Of a stretch of 64,000 bases of DNA, positions 32,796 to 41,366 are shown in pieces (position 1 is the first letter of the stretch; each line of letters starts with the position of its first letter). Below the pieces are notes generated by a model. The model worked only from the letters and a program-made list of their open reading frames with translations. It had not been told where the DNA came from and searched no databases. The DNA lies in the NCBI RefSeq assembly GCF_023822005.2, contig NZ_CP098806.1, positions 2,666,001 through 2,730,000 on the forward strand. Direction: 5' to 3'. A program made the position numbers and the translations under genes. This DNA comes from Dyadobacter fanqingshengii. GTDB taxonomy: Bacteria; Bacteroidota; Bacteroidia; Cytophagales; Spirosomataceae.

Positions 32796-35084
32796 CTATC
32801 TGGCTACCAGCACCCTTTGTGTACTCACCGTACCATCGAATTGGATAATTGACATAATGTACATACCCTGACTCAGCTTCGAAACATCGATTCCGTTGTG
32901 AAAATGTTGTTGACTTTCGAATACTTTGGCACCTGATACCGCGTGTAATGTTACTTGCTTCACGAGTTCATCACTGCTGATCACGATCCGATTGTTCGCC
33001 GGATTAGGATAAGCGGTGAGCGTTGATGTTTTGTCAAAAATAACACTGATAATTTTGCTTAGGGAGAAGGTTTTATCATGATCAATCATTCTGAGCCGAT
33101 AAAAATTCCGGTCTTTCAAGGGAGTGTTGTGTTCGAATGTATAGTTTGCCTGAACGCTGCTTTCCCCTTTTGCAACCACGGTTCCAACTACATTCCAAGT
33201 CTTGCCATTGATACTATGCTCAATCTCGAATCGGTCCGCGTTTGTTTCTTCTGCTGTCGCCCATTTCAGGGCTACATAATGTTCGCGGGTAGAACCTTCG
33301 AATGTTATCAGAGTAACCGGCATTGCATCTGAAAATGGTAAAAAGTAATCTTCAACCTCTCCGTTAGTGGCCATACCTGTCATTCCGCCAGTCGTTAAAA
33401 CGTCCGTCGTGAGCCGGAACCTCGCAAAGGTCCCTACCTTGCTCTCAAATCCGCTCATTATTACAGCCGGCCACACCAGCGTTGCCTCTGTCCCAGCTGG
33501 GGCCAATGTTGTACAAACCCCTTCTCCGGATTCAAAAGTGCCATTGTTGTTCCAGTCAATCCAACCGCACAGGTTTGCGGTAAGTGCTGTTTCGTTACGA
33601 GCCGACACTTTGACCGTATAATTCGTAAATGTTCCGCTACCAGCAGCCGAAATAACTGGGAATGAAGCAATTCCATCCTCATCATCCGTGCCGGTGTTAT
33701 CATCCCCTGTTGCAGGCGAACCGGTGTCACCATCGGCATCGATATCAATTGTAGTTCCCAGTGTAAGAGCGGGGTTTACCTGATGAACTGCACCATTGTC
33801 TGATGCTTTTGTGCCATAGGAAGCAGCTGCATCGCCATAATCATATCCTGCATTGACAAACTCAACATGCACGGTTTGACCTGCTCCTACCGTGATGTTT
33901 GCATTGCGATTGTCAAGGTTTGTGACCACCGTACCGCCGGATGTGTTGATGCCGACCAGCTTCCAAGCAGGTTGTGTAGGGTTCTCCTCCACCCTATAAG
34001 TTCCCGGGGCAACATTTAAAATGATACTGTTGGCAGTGCCCGACTGACGGACCTTATGGCTGTTCATCCAGGTGCCATTTTCCCTGCGCTGAATGAGTTG
34101 TCCGCGATCACTTGTGGGCAGATCGTCCTCTGCATTCAGCGTCAAGATGGGTGTATCGCCATCGGCTCCCGCTGATAAACCCGATGGGTTGCTTCCGAAT
34201 CCGATACCACTGCTGTTAGGGTCGGCTACCCATGCTCCATTATCCAGATAATAGCTTGTTGTCGAATTAACAGCCCAAACTTTACCGTCAGCTGCAACTG
34301 TAATATCCCTGAATGCCAAGGAGGGAAACGTTTGAGCAATCGTCGCGGCGTCCCCGGAAAATGTTACTCGGTATACTTCCCCGGCAAGTTCGCTAAGCAC
34401 ATATACGGAGCCATCCGGAGCTACGTCAAGGCGGGTGCCGCAAATATTTGGATATTGGGTAAAAAATCCCGATCCTATACTGCGAGCCAGGGTATGGCAT
34501 CCGAAATTTCTCACTAATACAAATGCGTTTTGAATAGTACCTGCAGAAACACCGACATCCACAGCATTTATCGAAGCCGATAATAATTGAAAAGCGCTTA
34601 AAGTGCTGTTCCAGGTGAACACAGCACCCGCTTCATTAACAAGCACCGAATTGCCTCTGAGACTGACATCGATTCTCGTGCCCATGCCGCCCGCCTGCAC
34701 CCACGCTGATGAACCTGCCGGTCTGTGATAAATGTTTCCATTTCCTGTTCCCGATTCCGGAGCAGCGATTGCCCACATGGTGTTATCTTCACCCATGCCC
34801 ACATCCTGCATGGAAATGAATGAGGGATCATCGTTTAATACAAATGACGGGATGGACGGGATCTCCGTGAAAAAAGTAAAGTTGACACCGGGAGCAATTT
34901 CTGGTTGTGTTTTTTTTGAAATAACGATTGTTCCAAAATCAGCATTTACCCGCGCGTTCTCTTTCTTTGTGCTGCCCGCGATTCGTTGCTGAGCAAATGA
35001 AACGGAAATCATGTTGGCAAGAACCAGGAGCAAAATCAGTCTTTTGCAAATTGATACCTGTCCATTAAAATAGAGAGTTTTCAT
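32796..35084 (-). CDS. T9SS-secreted beta-propeller and GEVED protein
   Basis: The ATG at 35084 gives 762 residues with a signal peptide (LILLLVLANMISVSFAQ); the longer frame adds an implausible 40 residues. The N-terminal half is propeller/tectonin-like (FISMQDVGMGEDNTMWAIA, AWVQAGGMGTRIDVS, LDVAPDGSVYVLSELAGEV). A Cna-type segment follows (GTYRVEENPTQPAW). Next comes an Asp-rich Ca-binding stretch (DIDADGDTGSPATGDD) and a GEVED unit (WIDWNNNGTFESGEG, NGEVEDYF). It ends with LITFEGSTREHYVALKW, YYRLRMID-like and a T9SS sorting domain (TAYPNPANNRIVIS). Likely surface-exposed. Its promoter has operator site C, identical to site A. Confidence 0.87.
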   Translation of the reverse strand: MKTLYFNGQVSICKRLILLLVLANMISVSFAQQRIAGSTKKENARVNADFGTIVISKKTQPEIAPGVNFTFFTEIPSIPSFVLNDDPSFISMQDVGMGEDNTMWAIAAPESGTGNGNIYHRPAGSSAWVQAGGMGTRIDVSLRGNSVLVNEAGAVFTWNSTLSAFQLLSASINAVDVGVSAGTIQNAFVLVRNFGCHTLARSIGSGFFTQYPNICGTRLDVAPDGSVYVLSELAGEVYRVTFSGDAATIAQTFPSLAFRDITVAADGKVWAVNSTTSYYLDNGAWVADPNSSGIGFGSNPSGLSAGADGDTPILTLNAEDDLPTSDRGQLIQRRENGTWMNSHKVRQSGTANSIILNVAPGTYRVEENPTQPAWKLVGINTSGGTVVTNLDNRNANITVGAGQTVHVEFVNAGYDYGDAAASYGTKASDNGAVHQVNPALTLGTTIDIDADGDTGSPATGDDNTGTDDEDGIASFPVISAAGSGTFTNYTVKVSARNETALTANLCGWIDWNNNGTFESGEGVCTTLAPAGTEATLVWPAVIMSGFESKVGTFARFRLTTDVLTTGGMTGMATNGEVEDYFLPFSDAMPVTLITFEGSTREHYVALKWATAEETNADRFEIEHSINGKTWNVVGTVVAKGESSVQANYTFEHNTPLKDRNFYRLRMIDHDKTFSLSKIISVIFDKTSTLTAYPNPANNRIVISSDELVKQVTLHAVSGAKVFESQQHFHNGIDVSKLSQGMYIMSIIQFDGTVSTQRVLVAR

Positions 35085-35192
35085 ATTGAGTAAAAAAAGA
35101 TTGGGAATTTGAATGGCATTTGCCTGGAAGAAACAGCGTGATATGCGCATGCTTTGTAATTTTTTTACAATGCCGACTAAATTGCTGCAACG

Positions 35193-35240
35193 CAAATTTA
35201 CCATGTCAAAAGCTGCCGTGGAATAGCAAATAATTGCTAT
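35193..35240 (-). promoter_or_regulatory. Palindromic operator plus -7 box of the second GEVED gene (site C)
   Basis: Read on the minus strand, 35240-35223 is ATAGCAATTATTTGCTAT, identical to site A over all 18 bases. TAAATTTG, a full TAnnTTTG match, lies at 35200-35193, again exactly 22 nt downstream. The start codon is about 108 nt further. No sequence similarity is evident between the regions around sites A and C beyond this element, so the match is not simple duplication. Confidence 0.78.
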
Positions 35241-35292
35241 GCAGCGGTGTAAAAGACCCCTTCAAGAATGGATCGGTGGAGAAACGATCTTC

Positions 35293-35330
35293 AAAAAATG
35301 CCGCTCCGGGAGTCCGAAGCGGCATTTTTT
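35293..35330 (-). terminator. Terminator behind the SDR gene
   Basis: A 12-bp stem (AAAAAATGCCGC with GCGGCATTTTTT), extended by one more pair, surrounds a loop of about 12 nt. T-runs are present in both directions. It lies 34 nt after the SDR stop on the minus strand and shields the GEVED promoter from read-through. Confidence 0.85.
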
Positions 35331-35363
35331 AGAGATGCGGGATGGTTGGAACTACCACATTGA

Positions 35364-36263
35364 TCAGGGATGTCCATTGCCACCCGCGGCGCCGTAAATC
35401 TGGCCGGTAGCAAAGCTGGCGCTGTCGTCGGCGAGCTGCACATAGATGGATGCGAGCTCGGCCGGCTGACCAGGCCTTCCCAGAGGTGTCGCTTCCCCAA
35501 ACTCGGTAATCTTATCCTGTGGCTGACCTCCGCTTACCTGCAACGGTGTCCATACCGGGCCTGGCGCTACACCATTTACACGGATGCCTTTGGGCCCCAA
35601 TTGCTTGGCCAGCGACTTTACAAAAGCAACATTCGCGGCCTTGGTTTGTGCATAGTCAAACAAGTTTTCTGACGGATCGTACGCCTGAACCGACGATGTA
35701 GCAATAATCACTGACCCAGCCAGAAGATGCGGCAATGCAGCCTTCGTAATCCAAAATGGCGCGTAAATGTTGGTTTTGATGGTGGTATCGAATCCTTGAG
35801 AGGTTAGTTCGAGCAAAGAATCCACGGCTTGCTGGTGCCCTGCATTGTTGACCAGAATATCCAATCCCCCCAACTTCTGCACCGCCTGCTCTACAAGCTC
35901 CCCGCAAAATGCTTCCTGCGTTATGTCGCCTGGAATTCCAAATCCTTTCCTGCCTTCGGCTTCGATCAGTGCGATAACCTCGTCTGCATCAGATTGTTCA
36001 TCAGGCAGATAATTGATCACAACATCAGCTCCCTCGCGGGCATAAGCAATGGCGGCCGCGCGTCCAATTCCCGAATCGCCTCCGGTTATTAAGGCCTTTC
36101 TGCCCGCGAGCCGGCCAGATCCTTTGTAGGATGTTTCCCCGTGGTCAGGCTGCGGATCCATTTTCGAAGCCAGTCCCGGCACTTGCTGCGGCTGCTTGTT
36201 AAATGGCGGTTTGGGATATTTGTCGAGCGGATTTTGAAGCGTTGATTTAATTGTTTCAGACAT
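35364..36263 (-). CDS. SDR-family oxidoreductase (YghA/general-stress type)
   Basis: This 299-residue protein has an N-terminal extension of about 50 residues rich in Pro and Lys (NPLDKYPKPPFNKQPQQVPG), typical of the YghA/GspA39-like SDR branch. The classical fold carries the NAD(P) motif TGGDSGIG at residues 60-67 and NNAG at 139-142. The catalytic triad is the Ser in ATSSVQ (about 191), Y204 and K208 (YAQTK). Family members reduce aldehydes or ketones and are often stress-induced. The gene stands alone, with its own terminator and with an HxlR remnant behind its start. Confidence 0.92.
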   Translation of the reverse strand: MSETIKSTLQNPLDKYPKPPFNKQPQQVPGLASKMDPQPDHGETSYKGSGRLAGRKALITGGDSGIGRAAAIAYAREGADVVINYLPDEQSDADEVIALIEAEGRKGFGIPGDITQEAFCGELVEQAVQKLGGLDILVNNAGHQQAVDSLLELTSQGFDTTIKTNIYAPFWITKAALPHLLAGSVIIATSSVQAYDPSENLFDYAQTKAANVAFVKSLAKQLGPKGIRVNGVAPGPVWTPLQVSGGQPQDKITEFGEATPLGRPGQPAELASIYVQLADDSASFATGQIYGAAGGNGHP

Positions 36264-36371
36264 GTTGGTGAAGTTTTAATCGTGAATGGCGAAGCCTGTT
36301 TCCAGAATTCGTTTTACGGCTGGTTCTTAATAAAACTTTGCCAATCATTAAACCTGGGAAGGAATTGCCCG

Positions 36372-36443
36372 GTAACACGCACGGTTCAGTATGCGCTAAC
36401 CGAACACGGCCTGACGCTAAAAACCATCATCAGTGGCTACGGC
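36372..36443 (+). pseudogene. Remnant of an HxlR-family regulator
   Basis: Twenty-four codons read VTRTVQYALTEHGLTLKTII, then SGYG. This is the wing and last-helix signature of HxlR/MarR-like winged-helix regulators (ITRTV...Y-LTEHG-TL). The usual YPEVPPRVE insertion between RTV and Y is missing and no N-terminal half exists. It lies just before the LLM oxidoreductase gene, which such regulators often control, so the original regulator has decayed. Confidence 0.65.
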
Positions 36444-36624
36444 CTAAACTGTCGTAGACGGTGACGGTCTGGTGGTTGACTAAACCACCCAATCCCATGA
36501 ATTTATTCATCAAGCCAAATGTTTCAATACAGTAAACTTAGTAAGCGCAGCGAAACCACCGGCCTCCAAACCGGCTAATCCAGCTTATATTCATTGATTT
36601 AGTAAAAACAAGAAAGGAAGCTTC
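36444..36624. other. Leader region of the LLM oxidoreductase gene
   Basis: No gene is visible. A short hairpin (TGGTGGTT with AACCACC) lies near 36470-36490. A good ribosome-binding sequence (AGAAAGGAAG) precedes the ATG at 36625. Confidence 0.4.
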
Positions 36625-37647
36625 ATGAAGAAAATAGGATTTTTATCGTTTGGGCATTGGTCTAATCATCCGGCTTATAATGCTCAGACAGCAAGTGATA
36701 CGCTGCTGCAATCTATTGATTTGGCTGTTGCTGCGGAAGAAATTGGTTTAGATGGCGCTTATTTTCGTGTACACCATTTTGCATCCCAACTGGCATCGCC
36801 ATTCCCATTACTTGCGGCTGTTGGTGCGAAAACGAGTAAAATTGAAATTGGGACGGGGGTCATTGATATGCGTTATGAGAACCCCCTGTATATGGTGGAA
36901 GATGCAGGCGCTGCGGATTTGATTTCGGAAGGGCGGTTACAGTTAGGCGTCAGCAGAGGATCGCCGGAACAGGTGATTGAAGGATGGCGCTATTTTGGAT
37001 ACGAACCGGCTGAGGGCGAAACCGACGCGGATATGGGACGTCGTAAGGCACTGGAATTCCTTGAAAGGCTAAAAGGTGTTGGATTTGCGCAGCCTAACCC
37101 TAACCCCATGTTTCCAAATCCACCGGGGCTACTGCGTTTGGAACCCTATTCCGAAGGTTTGCGGGAGCGTATCTGGTGGGGAGCTGCTTCCAATGCTACT
37201 GCCGTTTGGGCAGCCGAAAACGGAATGTATCTTCAAAGTTCTACCCTGAAATACGACGAAGGCGGGAAGCCGTTTCATGTGCAGCAAGCGGAGCAGATCC
37301 GGTTTTACAAAGAAGCTTGGAAAAAAGCGGGACACCAGCGCGAACCAAGGGTTTCGGTGAGTCGGTCCATATTTGCATTGGTAACCGAGCAAGACCGCTA
37401 CTATTTTGGACAGGAAACCAGCCGTCGCGATAAAATCGGAATGATTGAGCAGGACAAACGCGCGATTTTCGGTAGAAGCTATGCTGCCGAACCGGATCAA
37501 CTCATTAAAGAATTGGCACAGGACGAGGCGATCCAGGAAGCGGATACATTGCTTTTGACCATCCCAAATACATTAGGCGTTGATTATAATGTGCATGTGC
37601 TGTCTTCTATTTTGGAGCATGTGGCACCCGGACTGGGCTGGCGTTAG
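36625..37647 (+). CDS. LLM-class flavin-dependent oxidoreductase (luciferase-like)
   Basis: This 340-residue TIM-barrel protein belongs to the bacterial luciferase-like monooxygenase group. It opens with MKKIGFLSFGHWSNHP and continues with EEIGLDGAYFRVHHFA, IEIGTGVIDMRYENP, DLISEGRLQLGVSRGSPE and a C-terminal NTLGVDYNVHVLSS. It has the EDAGAADLISEGR segment usual for FMN-binding members. Substrates of such stand-alone homologues are mostly unknown. The ribosome-binding site is strong for this genome. An HxlR remnant upstream hints at former redox or xenobiotic control. Confidence 0.9.
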   Translation: MKKIGFLSFGHWSNHPAYNAQTASDTLLQSIDLAVAAEEIGLDGAYFRVHHFASQLASPFPLLAAVGAKTSKIEIGTGVIDMRYENPLYMVEDAGAADLISEGRLQLGVSRGSPEQVIEGWRYFGYEPAEGETDADMGRRKALEFLERLKGVGFAQPNPNPMFPNPPGLLRLEPYSEGLRERIWWGAASNATAVWAAENGMYLQSSTLKYDEGGKPFHVQQAEQIRFYKEAWKKAGHQREPRVSVSRSIFALVTEQDRYYFGQETSRRDKIGMIEQDKRAIFGRSYAAEPDQLIKELAQDEAIQEADTLLLTIPNTLGVDYNVHVLSSILEHVAPGLGWR

Positions 37648-37677
37648 GTCCCGTATAGGCAAAGTTGTTATTCCAAT

Positions 37678-37711
37678 GTGGTAAATGCTGATAGGAATCA
37701 GCATTTACCAC
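37678..37711. terminator. Perfect 15-bp hairpin between convergent genes
   Basis: GTGGTAAATGCTGAT pairs perfectly with ATCAGCATTTACCAC around an AGGA loop. No T-run follows on either strand, so it is not a canonical intrinsic terminator. It lies between the convergent LLM and DUF4347 genes, where a shared transcript end is expected. Confidence 0.6.
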
Positions 37712-37769
37712 TGGTTATGCAGTCACCTTATCTAACACTTCCTGCCTGATTTTGAAGGGCCCAATGACA

Positions 37770-40700
37770 TTAATGTTTTGCAAATTTGAAAGTAGATGTC
37801 GTGCGGTTCGCGCCTATGGTTTTCAATACAAAAATACCTGATGGCAGTGCTTTCACATCAATGCCCTCAGGTGAATATCCGCCGGTATAATGCAACACGC
37901 CGGAAGCTGAATAGATCTCAACCGTCTGTATACTCTCCACGTTTGTGACATCCAGAAAAATCCTGTCCGTAACTGGGTTAGGATAGCTTCTGAGCTGCGC
38001 TTTGGAATCAAGGAAACGCACGTGTTCAATTTTACTGAATGCAAAAGTGCCGTCTGCATCCACCATGCGTAGCCGATAGAAGTTTTCGGCTTGTAAGGGA
38101 AGCATATCCGTATACCGGTAATGCTGTTCTCCTGCGTTTTCGTTACGTGTGTTGACTAAGCCGATGTTTTCCCAGATCTTACCTTCCATGCTCCGTTGAA
38201 TTTCGAAATGGCTGCTATTTATTTCACTGGAAGTGCTCCAAACCAGATCGACTGCCGATTCGTTCATGGAAGCATTGAAATTCACGAGGGTGACCGGCAT
38301 GGGGTTGTTTACCGCTCTTATTGTGAATTTCCCGTCTGCAGAGGTCGTTTCCCAAACCAGTGGCGAAATGTCAGGAAGATTCACCGATTCAAATGCTCCG
38401 GTAATATTTCCTGCTTCCACGAGTGTGAATGCGTCACCAAGCTTCGGTGTAAAACCATTAATAAATGAAACCGATAATGTACCACCAGCGGTAAATCCGA
38501 AGGTTTGGACAATATCATAATCCATGAAACGTTCGGTACCACCGATTTCCATCAGCAACGTACCGGATGTAGTCATGTCGTTGGTAAACGCAAGGAAACC
38601 CGGAGACTCACCTGGTGAAAGAACACCCACATTTGTAAACATTGCGACTATGAAAGTACCACTTCCTGTGAGTGTGCCATTATTAATACAGCTGCCATTT
38701 ACGTTGAACTGGCTATCACCCGAATGCAGTGTACCATCAATAGTCAGGTTACGAACTGTCAGGGATAATCCCGTTGGCATGCGCATGGTTTGCCCGGTTG
38801 TAATGAGCGTACTTGCCGCGGCACCTCCCGGAATAGAAGTTGCGGTAATCCAAAAGCTGTTATCCGCAGAAGATATCCAGTCGCCTACCGTGTTCCAGTT
38901 AGCGTCCACATTGGCGGATCTATAATAATCGCTGGCATTAGATACTTTGTAAATCGTGTATGCGCTCGCTGTGGTAAATTCGGCACTCACGTTCGGTACA
39001 GTGCCGGTCAGTCCTGAGAAGTCCAGCCGGATGGTCCCATTGCCACTGCCGGTATTGATAGTAACGGTGTAGGTCGTACCGGAGCCCGAAACGCCGGAAA
39101 CTGCTGCTCCGGAAACGTCACTGGATGTCAGCGTGAAGTCAGAAGCATCCACACCAGTGACACTTTGGGCGAACACCACTTCATATGCGACAGAACTTGA
39201 ATTTGTTGGGTTGTCATCCTGTGGTGTAATCGACGTCACCGTAGTCGGGGGCGTTCCGGTAGTAAATCGCAGCGTGGCATTGTTACTGACACCCTCAAAA
39301 ATGCGCCCTTCGGAGTCTACAAATGCGGCTTCGTCGATCGTAAGGTAGTAACCCGTCGCACCATCCAGGTCTGTTGGAGGGTCAATGGTTATGGTATTCG
39401 ATCCACCACCCGTCACCTGTGCACCGTTGGCAGCAATGTTCGCGAAAACAGAATTATTGTCGCTACGACGGATCTGTATGTTCTTGCCTGCTGCACCCGT
39501 TACCGTGCGACTGAATGTAAGTGAAATGTTGCTACTCACGGACACACCCGTTGCGACATTGGCTGGTGTGGTGGACGTTATCCGGGGTGGTGCGTCGTTC
39601 TGGCGGAAGAAATATTTCTGGTTCGCTGCGGTATAGTTGGTCGTGAACACATCCACATCGCCGTCGTTATCCCAGTCGGCCACAAAAGATTTCAATGCAT
39701 TGTTATAAAAAGCTCCGGAATTCGGCAGCGTATTGAAGGGGTTTTCAGCACCGGTTACCTGCGTAAAATTCCCGCTTCCGTTGTTTCGCCAGAAAACCAG
39801 CGTGCTGGAACCATCGGATGTCTGCAAGTCAATATCGCCATCCGCGTCGAAGTCTCCGAAAATGATTTGGTTGTCGTTGGCAATTGCCATACCATCAAAC
39901 GGGTTGGCTGCTCCTGTCTGGATCGTGTATATACCATTGTCGTTGCGGTGATAATCTCTCACAGACGTATTACCGCGTCTGCTCACAAGAATATCAACAT
40001 CCCCATCATTGTCCCAGTCGCCCAAGAAGGCGTAACGCGCACTGGAAAATGCTGCCTTGCCGGATAGGTTATCAAAAGGGTTTTGCGCGCCGGTCACCTT
40101 AGAGAACGCACCGCTGCCGTTATTGCGCCAAAATTCATTGTCAAGCTGGCTTCCAGGATAGCTATGTATATCAATGTCGCCATCCGTATCGAAATCGCCG
40201 ATGATCATTTCGTTGTTCCCACTCACGTTGATGCCGTTAAACGGGCTCGAGGCGCCGCTCAGCAACACGTATTTCCCATTATCGTTACGGTAGTAAAAGT
40301 TTTTTTCATTTTGCCCGCTGTTGCGCATCGGAACATAGATATCGTCATCACCATCATTGTCCCAGTCCGCTACAAATGCATTTAAAGCAAAATAAAAAAC
40401 GGCGTTCTCAAAAACATTTTCAAACGGACTCGCCGCACCGGTGACTTTTGCAAATGATCCGCTACCGTTATTTTGCCAGAAGTCGTTAATGGCAGAAGTG
40501 CCGTCGTATGAATGGATATCGATATCCCCGTCCGCGTCAAAATCTCCATAGATCAGCTGATCGTCCGTCGCGATGGTCATGCCATTGAAGGGGCTGGACC
40601 CGCCGGTCAGCTGCGTGAAAGTCGGCACAAGCAGGCCTTTGAAATCCATGAGCTTTAATACGTGCTGCCTGAGGATCTTACCGGCAACATATTCCAGGTC

Positions 40701-41213
40701 CCAGTCCCCGCCGCGGCGTTCCGAGCCTGTCTGGTCATCGGAAGCGGCAACGGGCACTCCGAGCATGCTGTGCAGACGCTGTACGAATTGTTCCCCGGTT
40801 CGGTTTGCCGTAAGCTGGCAGCTATAAATGAGCAGACTGGACCTGCCAGCCACAAGCACATTCCCCAGGCTTTGCCAGAAGCTTTCATGCTCACTGAAAT
40901 TAGCGTTATTAAGCTGCGTTTGTCCCAGCACAAAATTACCGTCGGTACCGTGGGTCATGATATGCACACGCTCGGCTTTCCCGCGGCTGGCTAGTTGCTT
41001 GGTAAGATTATGTAATCCTTCGGGGCTATTGGAAACGTAAATGACTTGTGATTTCGGATCCAGGCCATCGGCAAGCGAGCGGTAATCTTTTAGAGATTCG
41101 TCGATAATTACCAGATCGCCGGTACTGCCACTTCGAAGTTTTTTATAGCAGACTATTGAAAAAGTGAGTAAGGATAGTAGACAGAGATAGAGAGTAAAGG
41201 TAGTTTTCATCAT
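37770..41213 (-). CDS. T9SS-secreted DUF4347/VCBS-repeat protein
   Basis: The start is taken at the tandem ATGs at 41213/41210, giving about 1147 residues with a signal-like N-terminus (LYLCLLSLLTFSIVCYKK). A DUF4347 domain (about 35-185: VIIDESLKDYRSL, VHIMTHGTDGNF, LLIYSCQLTANRTGEQFV) comes first. Tandem FG-GAP/VCBS units follow, rich in Ca-binding D-x-D-x-D-G-D loops (GDFDADGDIDI, ADWDNDGDDDI). Then come a bacterial Ig-like domain (ATGVSVSSNISLTFSR), further beta domains, an FN-like LVNFNASMNESAVDLVW stretch and a T9SS sorting domain (RSYPNPVTDRIFLD). It is likely a large Ca-stabilised surface adhesin. The His in MTHG and the Cys in YSCQ recall a caspase-like dyad in DUF4347. Confidence 0.85.
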   Translation of the reverse strand: MMKTTFTLYLCLLSLLTFSIVCYKKLRSGSTGDLVIIDESLKDYRSLADGLDPKSQVIYVSNSPEGLHNLTKQLASRGKAERVHIMTHGTDGNFVLGQTQLNNANFSEHESFWQSLGNVLVAGRSSLLIYSCQLTANRTGEQFVQRLHSMLGVPVAASDDQTGSERRGGDWDLEYVAGKILRQHVLKLMDFKGLLVPTFTQLTGGSSPFNGMTIATDDQLIYGDFDADGDIDIHSYDGTSAINDFWQNNGSGSFAKVTGAASPFENVFENAVFYFALNAFVADWDNDGDDDIYVPMRNSGQNEKNFYYRNDNGKYVLLSGASSPFNGINVSGNNEMIIGDFDTDGDIDIHSYPGSQLDNEFWRNNGSGAFSKVTGAQNPFDNLSGKAAFSSARYAFLGDWDNDGDVDILVSRRGNTSVRDYHRNDNGIYTIQTGAANPFDGMAIANDNQIIFGDFDADGDIDLQTSDGSSTLVFWRNNGSGNFTQVTGAENPFNTLPNSGAFYNNALKSFVADWDNDGDVDVFTTNYTAANQKYFFRQNDAPPRITSTTPANVATGVSVSSNISLTFSRTVTGAAGKNIQIRRSDNNSVFANIAANGAQVTGGGSNTITIDPPTDLDGATGYYLTIDEAAFVDSEGRIFEGVSNNATLRFTTGTPPTTVTSITPQDDNPTNSSSVAYEVVFAQSVTGVDASDFTLTSSDVSGAAVSGVSGSGTTYTVTINTGSGNGTIRLDFSGLTGTVPNVSAEFTTASAYTIYKVSNASDYYRSANVDANWNTVGDWISSADNSFWITATSIPGGAAASTLITTGQTMRMPTGLSLTVRNLTIDGTLHSGDSQFNVNGSCINNGTLTGSGTFIVAMFTNVGVLSPGESPGFLAFTNDMTTSGTLLMEIGGTERFMDYDIVQTFGFTAGGTLSVSFINGFTPKLGDAFTLVEAGNITGAFESVNLPDISPLVWETTSADGKFTIRAVNNPMPVTLVNFNASMNESAVDLVWSTSSEINSSHFEIQRSMEGKIWENIGLVNTRNENAGEQHYRYTDMLPLQAENFYRLRMVDADGTFAFSKIEHVRFLDSKAQLRSYPNPVTDRIFLDVTNVESIQTVEIYSASGVLHYTGGYSPEGIDVKALPSGIFVLKTIGANRTTSTFKFAKH

Positions 41214-41366
41214 ATAAGGGAGTAGGATTAGTTGATTAGATACCAAAATCAATTTAATCGTATTCATACCCATTGTATGACAAGAAACTTATCTAACGGT
41301 TACATGACATCTGCTTGGGCCATTGGCAGATTTTTTGTAACACAATCTTTTACTGAATTTCCATCC

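Noticed and set aside
38524..38925. Open frame of 133 codons on the plus strand
   Set aside because: It is antisense to the DUF4347/VCBS gene and rich in Pro/Val, as expected from the reverse of its repeats.
39640..40560. Repetitive DNA suggestive of a tandem array or CRISPR
   Set aside because: The repeats are in frame, protein-coding VCBS units of unequal length; no short direct repeats with unique spacers are present.
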